In this document: piece by piece, positions 5,329-9,124 of the stretch
How the letters are laid out: every line of letters starts with the position of its first letter
How positions within the stretch are numbered: the first letter of the stretch is position 1
Assembly: GCA_006226555.1 (NCBI GenBank)
Contig: SBGS01000264.1
Span: forward strand, 1 to 9,124
Direction of reading: 5' to 3'
Length of the DNA: 9,124 bases
From: Bacteroidota bacterium
GTDB lineage: Bacteria > Bacteroidota > Bacteroidia > Flavobacteriales_D > Crocinitomicaceae
Position numbers and translations under genes: made by a program
Notes under the pieces: model-generated
Told to the model about the DNA's origin: nothing
The model's input: only the letters and a program-made list of their open reading frames with translations
Database searches by the model: none

Positions 5329-7080
5329 ATGGCAGGAGGAAAAGAAACCCCGAGACAGAAGATGATCGGTATGATGTACCTAGTACTTACCGCACTTTTG
5401 GCTCTTAACGTATCGAAATCTGTCCTTGACGCATTCGTCGCGATCGAGGAGAATATCCAAAAAGCGAACATCGTTCAGGTGGATCGTGGTAATGGATTCT
5501 ACATGGATGTGAAGTCTGAAATTGCATCAACAAAAGGTGCAGATCAGATGGCTAAGAAAAAGAAGTTGGAGTATGTATTGAAGCAAATGGATGCTATCGA
5601 TAAGGAAACAGCTACTCTTATTTCTAAAATTGATGAGATCAAAGTTGAAATCTTGAAGAAGTCCGGAGAATCAGTTGACAAATTCGAGAACAACAGCGAA
5701 GAAGCAATCATGTGGGTTAAAGGTGAAGGTGTAAAGCCTACACGTATGCACCTAATGGCTGTTCAGGCAAAGGACCAGTATGACGTTCCTATGCATGAAA
5801 TCGTAGGAGAGGATCTTAAGAACCCTACTGGACTAGGTAAAGGACTTTGGGACGACTTCAATAATTACAGAAACAAAATTGTTGAGCTAACAGGTTCTTA
5901 TGCTTGGGGAGAAGGTCAGAAGTTTGAGATCAAACCTACAAGCATCAATGACTTTGAAGACAACATGGATCTTATGAAGAAAGTTAAGGCGATGGTTGAA
6001 AAATCAAAGGCTAACTTGAAAGAAGATAAGCAAGTTCTTATGGACTTGTACATGATGTTGACAAAGAAAGAGAAGAATAAAGTACATGATCAGGAAGGAA
6101 TTCACTGGATCGGTATGACATTCGACCACTCTCCATTGGTTGCCGCTGTAGCATCACTTTCTTCGATGCAACAGGATATTCTTTCAGCACGTGCACTTGC
6201 GTTAGCTCACTGGAAGAGTAAGGTAACAACAGGTGAGTATAGCTTTAACAAGATCATGCCTTTGGCTTACGGTCCGGAGGTTGCGAATGCTAATGATGAT
6301 ATCGAGCTTCGTATCATGATGGCAGCGTTCGACTCTGACAATATGCCTACTGTAACAATTTCTGAGGGAGCAACAGTAAGTCCTGAGAACATTGAGTACA
6401 AAGATGGTCAAGGTATTGTAAAAGTTCGTACGAGTGGTGGTAACATGACGATCAAAGGAACGGTATCTATCAAGAACAAGTCTGGAGTTAAGAAAACTGA
6501 GCAATGGACAAAAGAGATCGTTATCATGAAACCGCAAGGTTCTATCGAGCTTCCTGAATTGAACGTGTTGTACCGCGGATACCCTAATAAAGTTGATCCA
6601 ACTGCATCAGGATATCCAACAACAGTACTTACTGGTACAAACTGTTCAGTTTCTAAGTCTGGAAACCTTTATGTAGCTAGTCCAGGAGCTGGAAAAGAAG
6701 CATTCTTAACTGTGTCAGGTAAAACTGCAGATGGTAAGACTGTTCAATTGAAAAAAGTAAAATATCGCGTTTCTAACTTGCCAGATCCAGAGCTATACTG
6801 GGGAGCTGCTAAGAATGGAGAAAAGGCGTCTAAAGCGGAAACTAGATTGTTCGCTAAGTACCCGCCAGAAATTCCATTGAATGCAAGCTTTACAATCCTT
6901 AGCTGGGAATGTCAAGTACCTGGAGCTTCAGGACGTCCACCGTCTGGTTCAGGTGGTGATGTAGGTGCTGCTAGTGGATTGATTCGCGCTGCTAAGCCTG
7001 GAAGCCAGGTAAGTTTTATCTGTAAAGTTAAAGGTCCGGATGGCATCGTACGTACACGTGCTGGTGCGTTTAAAATTTAA
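5329..7080 (+). CDS. gldM: GldM/PorM, periplasm-spanning rotor of the T9SS/gliding motor
   Basis: A 583-residue protein with the family N-terminus MAGGKETPRQKMIGMMYLVLTALLALNVSKSVLDAF. A short cytoplasmic tail carries Arg9, the conserved charge that interacts with GldL, followed by one membrane helix (about 12-28). The periplasmic part follows the four-domain plan: a long helical D1 (about 35-305, including KKKKLEYVLKQMDAIDKET and the HLMAVQAKDQYDVPM helix), two small beta domains D2 (about 315-400, ending IVIMKPQGS) and D3 (about 405-482), and a C-terminal D4 beginning PDPELYWG (485-492). D4 is the part that contacts the GldK/GldN ring. The protein is about 70 residues longer than the roughly 515 residues usual in Flavobacterium and Porphyromonas; a Gly/Ser/Pro loop (SGRPPSGSGG, 534-543) in D4 may account for part of it. 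Three cysteines (439, 528, 565) lie in the periplasmic part, the last two both in D4. The ATG follows an AT-rich hairpin. Confidence 0.97.
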   Translation: MAGGKETPRQKMIGMMYLVLTALLALNVSKSVLDAFVAIEENIQKANIVQVDRGNGFYMDVKSEIASTKGADQMAKKKKLEYVLKQMDAIDKETATLISKIDEIKVEILKKSGESVDKFENNSEEAIMWVKGEGVKPTRMHLMAVQAKDQYDVPMHEIVGEDLKNPTGLGKGLWDDFNNYRNKIVELTGSYAWGEGQKFEIKPTSINDFEDNMDLMKKVKAMVEKSKANLKEDKQVLMDLYMMLTKKEKNKVHDQEGIHWIGMTFDHSPLVAAVASLSSMQQDILSARALALAHWKSKVTTGEYSFNKIMPLAYGPEVANANDDIELRIMMAAFDSDNMPTVTISEGATVSPENIEYKDGQGIVKVRTSGGNMTIKGTVSIKNKSGVKKTEQWTKEIVIMKPQGSIELPELNVLYRGYPNKVDPTASGYPTTVLTGTNCSVSKSGNLYVASPGAGKEAFLTVSGKTADGKTVQLKKVKYRVSNLPDPELYWGAAKNGEKASKAETRLFAKYPPEIPLNASFTILSWECQVPGASGRPPSGSGGDVGAASGLIRAAKPGSQVSFICKVKGPDGIVRTRAGAFKI

Positions 7081-7099
7081 CTTATAAATTAAACGGATT

Positions 7100-8119
7100 A
7101 TGAGAAGTCTAGTATTAAGCGTTTTCTTGGGGTTGGGTATCGCAGGAACGTATGCTCAAATTGAGGAGATCAATGGTGGTCCTGTAAATGTACCTACAGA
7201 AGGCATCATTGATGGGGTATTCATCCAAGAACACATTCCAACTAAGCGTATGATTCCTTACGAGTATGTTCGTGAGGCGGATGCGATCTGGAGTCGACGT
7301 GTATGGGAATACATAGACTTAAGAGAGAAGATCAATTTACCTATGTATTATCCATTGGATGAGATTACATCTTATGGATGGGTAAGAAATGCTACAAGAT
7401 GGAGTCTTTGGACTGTTATCAGACAGCATGTTCTTAATGGTGATTTGAGAGTTTTCTCTCCTTATGATCCTGCAAGTTATGGTCTAGGTGCATGGGACGG
7501 TGATCAATTGAAATATCCAATCGACCCTCAACCAGGCTTAAACTTCTATACCGATAGTGTATTCCGTGAAGAGATGGTATATTACCTTGGAAGACTTGGT
7601 CCTCAAAGTGATGTTCCATTAACGGATGAATATGGAGATCCACTCGTAATTACTTTACCTGATGGTACGATGGAGTATAGTTATCCTCCTCGTGATACGA
7701 TCTGGTTTAATTCAGCTGATATTGTACAATATCGTTTGAAGGAAGATTGGTTTATCGATAAAGAGAGATCTGTTTTGGATGTACGTATTATTGCTATTGC
7801 ACCGGTTGTCTATAAGAAGGACGAGGATGCAGCAGGAAACGTTCAGATCAGTGGTATGACAGAATTATTCTGGTTATACTTCCCTCACTGTCGATTCGTA
7901 TTCAATAACTATTTTGTGTATAACGACAAGAACGATGCGCAATGGATGAGTTTTGATGACTTGTTCTGGAAAAGAAGATTTAATTCGGTAGCATACAAAG
8001 TGAGTAATACTTATGATCGTAAGATCGAAAGTTACCGCTCAGGAGTAGATGCCTTGTTTGAATCTGAAGCCATAAAGAATGAAATTCGAAATATTGAACA
8101 TGACGTTTGGTCGTTCTAA
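7100..8119 (+). CDS. gldN: GldN/PorN, periplasmic T9SS ring component
   Basis: A 339-residue protein with a signal peptide (MRSLVLSVFLGLGIAGTYA, likely cleaved between Ala19 and Gln20). The family core is clear: MIPYEYVREADAIWSRRVWEYIDLREKINLPMYYP (51-85), SLWTVIRQHVLNGDLRVFSPYD (102-123), WFIDKERSVLDVRIIAIAPV (217-236), ELFWLYFPHCRFVFNNYFVYN (255-275) and MSFDDLFWKRRFNSVAYK (283-300). There is no lipobox; GldN is soluble and partners the lipoprotein GldK in the ring below the outer membrane. It begins 19 bases after the gldM stop, consistent with one transcript, and a strong terminator follows directly. The insert around 120-205, with PSYGLGAWDGDQ-like and PQSDVPLTDEYGD segments, is variable in the family. 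Flavobacterium has a paralogue, gldO; there is no second copy here. Confidence 0.96.
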   Translation: MRSLVLSVFLGLGIAGTYAQIEEINGGPVNVPTEGIIDGVFIQEHIPTKRMIPYEYVREADAIWSRRVWEYIDLREKINLPMYYPLDEITSYGWVRNATRWSLWTVIRQHVLNGDLRVFSPYDPASYGLGAWDGDQLKYPIDPQPGLNFYTDSVFREEMVYYLGRLGPQSDVPLTDEYGDPLVITLPDGTMEYSYPPRDTIWFNSADIVQYRLKEDWFIDKERSVLDVRIIAIAPVVYKKDEDAAGNVQISGMTELFWLYFPHCRFVFNNYFVYNDKNDAQWMSFDDLFWKRRFNSVAYKVSNTYDRKIESYRSGVDALFESEAIKNEIRNIEHDVWSF

Positions 8120-8137
8120 TCGGAAAAGATAATTTGG

Positions 8138-8168
8138 AAAGCCCTCCTTTTTTAGGAGGGCTTTTTTT
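8138..8168 (+). terminator. Strong intrinsic terminator of the gldKLMN operon
   Basis: The perfect 11-bp stem AAAGCCCTCCT/AGGAGGGCTTT (8138-8148 with 8154-8164) encloses a T5 loop, and the 3' arm runs into a T7 tract ending at 8168. It lies 18 bases after the gldN stop. Because the A/T ends make the stem symmetrical, it could also act on the other strand, but no gene on that strand is present nearby. Confidence 0.93.
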
Positions 8169-8199
8169 ATATTGCTATCAAATACTTAATACTACTATT

Positions 8200-9093
8200 A
8201 TGAAGAGATCAATTCCTGTAATACTTGTGCTTTTTGTTTTATCGGCTTGCGGAGAAGAGAAAAAGGAGCATGTCACATTCACTGAATTCCTTAAGAATAC
8301 AGCAAAGAAGACGGCTGAAAGTCTAAAGCCTAAGAAGGTAACTTTGAATGAATTATTTGATGGAGACTATCCAAGTAGCCAAACAGTTGAATTTGAGGGA
8401 ATAATAGGGGCTATTCCTACTACGATCACTTGGAGCGGTGGAAAGATGAATGTTAAGATCGTGGAAAGAAGAAATCAAACAGGAGGTAGACAAATTGGAT
8501 TGGAGATGCCGCTTGGAACAGAGAATAATCACGTTCATGAATTGCCTGAGGAATACCAGCAGAGTGATCTCAAGGTTGTAACGAATGATGGAACTATTGT
8601 TAGCGTTGGGGATCGAGTTAGAATTAAGGCAAAAGGTTATTACCGCTCCGGGGATTATTGCACGCTTGATGTGATTTCAATTAGATCGATCGCGAATGAG
8701 TTCGATGAATCAGTATTTGAGACAGCCGTGCCTCTGACTGATGCAATATTGAATGATACTGCTCAACGTTCTGTATACTGTTATATGGATGGATCAATGA
8801 GTATTCCGTCTGTTTATTTTTCGATGTATGGTGAAATAGGTTTGGACTTCGCCAATAAGACGAATAAGCAACTTAAGAAAGTGGATGTAATGGTGGGTGA
8901 TGGTCCGAGTACAATGAACTCGCTACCGAACAACTATAGTGCAAGGGATCTGATCATACGAGATTATAAAGGAGAACAGATCAAATACGGTAATAAAGTA
9001 CGTGTGTATGGAGTTTGGGATAGATACTCATTTAAATCATCACTTGATGGCCCGAATGGAAAATTCAAATTGGAAGAAATTAAACGGCTATAA
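8200..9093 (+). CDS. Lipoprotein of unknown function with two OB-like repeat domains
   Basis: The start is placed at ATG 8200, giving 297 residues. The open frame extends back to 8107, but a start there would read through the terminator hairpin and overlap gldN, whereas ATG 8200 begins a good lipoprotein signal: MKRSIPVILVLFVLSAC with Cys17 in LSAC, then the charged GEEKKEH. After a lysine-rich linker (about 31-48) two similar halves follow. LPEEYQQSDL...VGDRVRIKAKGYY (115-148) matches LPNNYSARDL...YGNKVRVYGVWD (242-274) with identical 22-residue spacing from the Leu to the Gly. Each half ends in a beta strand pair (CTLDVISIRSI; GKFKLEEIKRL), which together with the GxxVRV pattern resembles OB-type folds. 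No catalytic motif is seen. No residue here marks it as a T9SS component: it lacks a C-terminal sorting domain and has its own transcription unit after the gldN terminator. The domain type is a tentative reading. Confidence 0.82.
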   Translation: MKRSIPVILVLFVLSACGEEKKEHVTFTEFLKNTAKKTAESLKPKKVTLNELFDGDYPSSQTVEFEGIIGAIPTTITWSGGKMNVKIVERRNQTGGRQIGLEMPLGTENNHVHELPEEYQQSDLKVVTNDGTIVSVGDRVRIKAKGYYRSGDYCTLDVISIRSIANEFDESVFETAVPLTDAILNDTAQRSVYCYMDGSMSIPSVYFSMYGEIGLDFANKTNKQLKKVDVMVGDGPSTMNSLPNNYSARDLIIRDYKGEQIKYGNKVRVYGVWDRYSFKSSLDGPNGKFKLEEIKRL

Positions 9094-9105
9094 AATATAG
9101 ATAGG

Positions 9106-9124
9106 AAAGCCCGCAAATTTGCGG
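9106..9124 (+). terminator. Probable terminator hairpin, cut by the window end
   Basis: AAAGCCCGC begins a palindrome, and the visible core CCGCAAATTTGCGG (9111-9124) is perfectly self-complementary. The pattern matches the AAAGCCC...GGGCTTT style of the gldN terminator, so the missing bases are expected to complete GGGC and a T run. It lies 12 bases after the lipoprotein stop. Confidence 0.6.

Noticed and set aside
6202..6537. 111-residue open frame on the minus strand inside gldM
   Set aside because: It lies wholly within a well-supported gene on the other strand, has a Cys/Arg/His-rich composition typical of antisense frames, and shows no recognisable motif.
8107..8199. Upstream extension of the lipoprotein frame to an ATG at 8107
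   Set aside because: It would overlap the gldN stop and read through the terminator hairpin, and it would bury the lipoprotein signal peptide that starts at ATG 8200.
1..9124. CRISPR arrays, tRNA or rRNA genes, insertion sequences, phage genes
   Set aside because: No regularly spaced repeats, cloverleaf-like sequences, transposase motifs or terminal repeats were seen; nearly all the window is accounted for by eight genes on one strand.

Overview
The window comes from a Bacteroidota chromosome, most likely a gliding or T9SS-bearing member of the Flavobacteriales or a close relative. The evidence is a complete porP/sprF-gldK-gldL-gldM-gldN cluster, the core of the type IX secretion system (T9SS) and gliding motor, which is restricted to this phylum. 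AT-rich intergenic DNA, weak Shine-Dalgarno sequences and lipoprotein signals of the LxxC type fit this. The loop between the two GldL membrane helices is of the short 'HWPGAG' form, four residues shorter than I recall for Flavobacterium GldL, which hints at a lineage outside Flavobacterium itself. All genes are on the + strand, and coding density is high.

Layout: (1) 1-366 is the 3' end of topA (DNA topoisomerase I), carrying two C-terminal repeats and a basic tail. (2) 454-1605 is an arginase/formimidoylglutamase-fold protein whose metal-binding motifs are visibly eroded, followed by a small hairpin terminator. (3) 1755-2729 is a PorP/SprF-type outer-membrane protein. (4) 2848-8119 is gldK-gldL-gldM-gldN, read as one operon that ends at a strong intrinsic terminator (8138-8168). 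(5) 8200-9093 is a lipoprotein of unknown function with an internal duplication that looks like two OB-type domains. The start of a second terminator hairpin sits at the window edge.

How the genes work together: GldL and GldM form the inner-membrane, proton-driven motor. GldM spans the periplasm to reach GldK (lipoprotein) and GldN, which form the ring under the outer membrane. The PorP/SprF-family protein is an outer-membrane partner. The key charged residues reported for the motor are all present (GldM R9; GldL Y16, K30, H33, E48), so the machine looks intact.

The secretion cluster itself is well known and not a new system. The points that deserve a second look are the degenerate ureohydrolase beside it, a possible pair of mutually exclusive RNA structures in the gldK leader, an AT-rich hairpin directly before the gldM start that could tune GldL:GldM dosage, and the duplicated-domain lipoprotein downstream.
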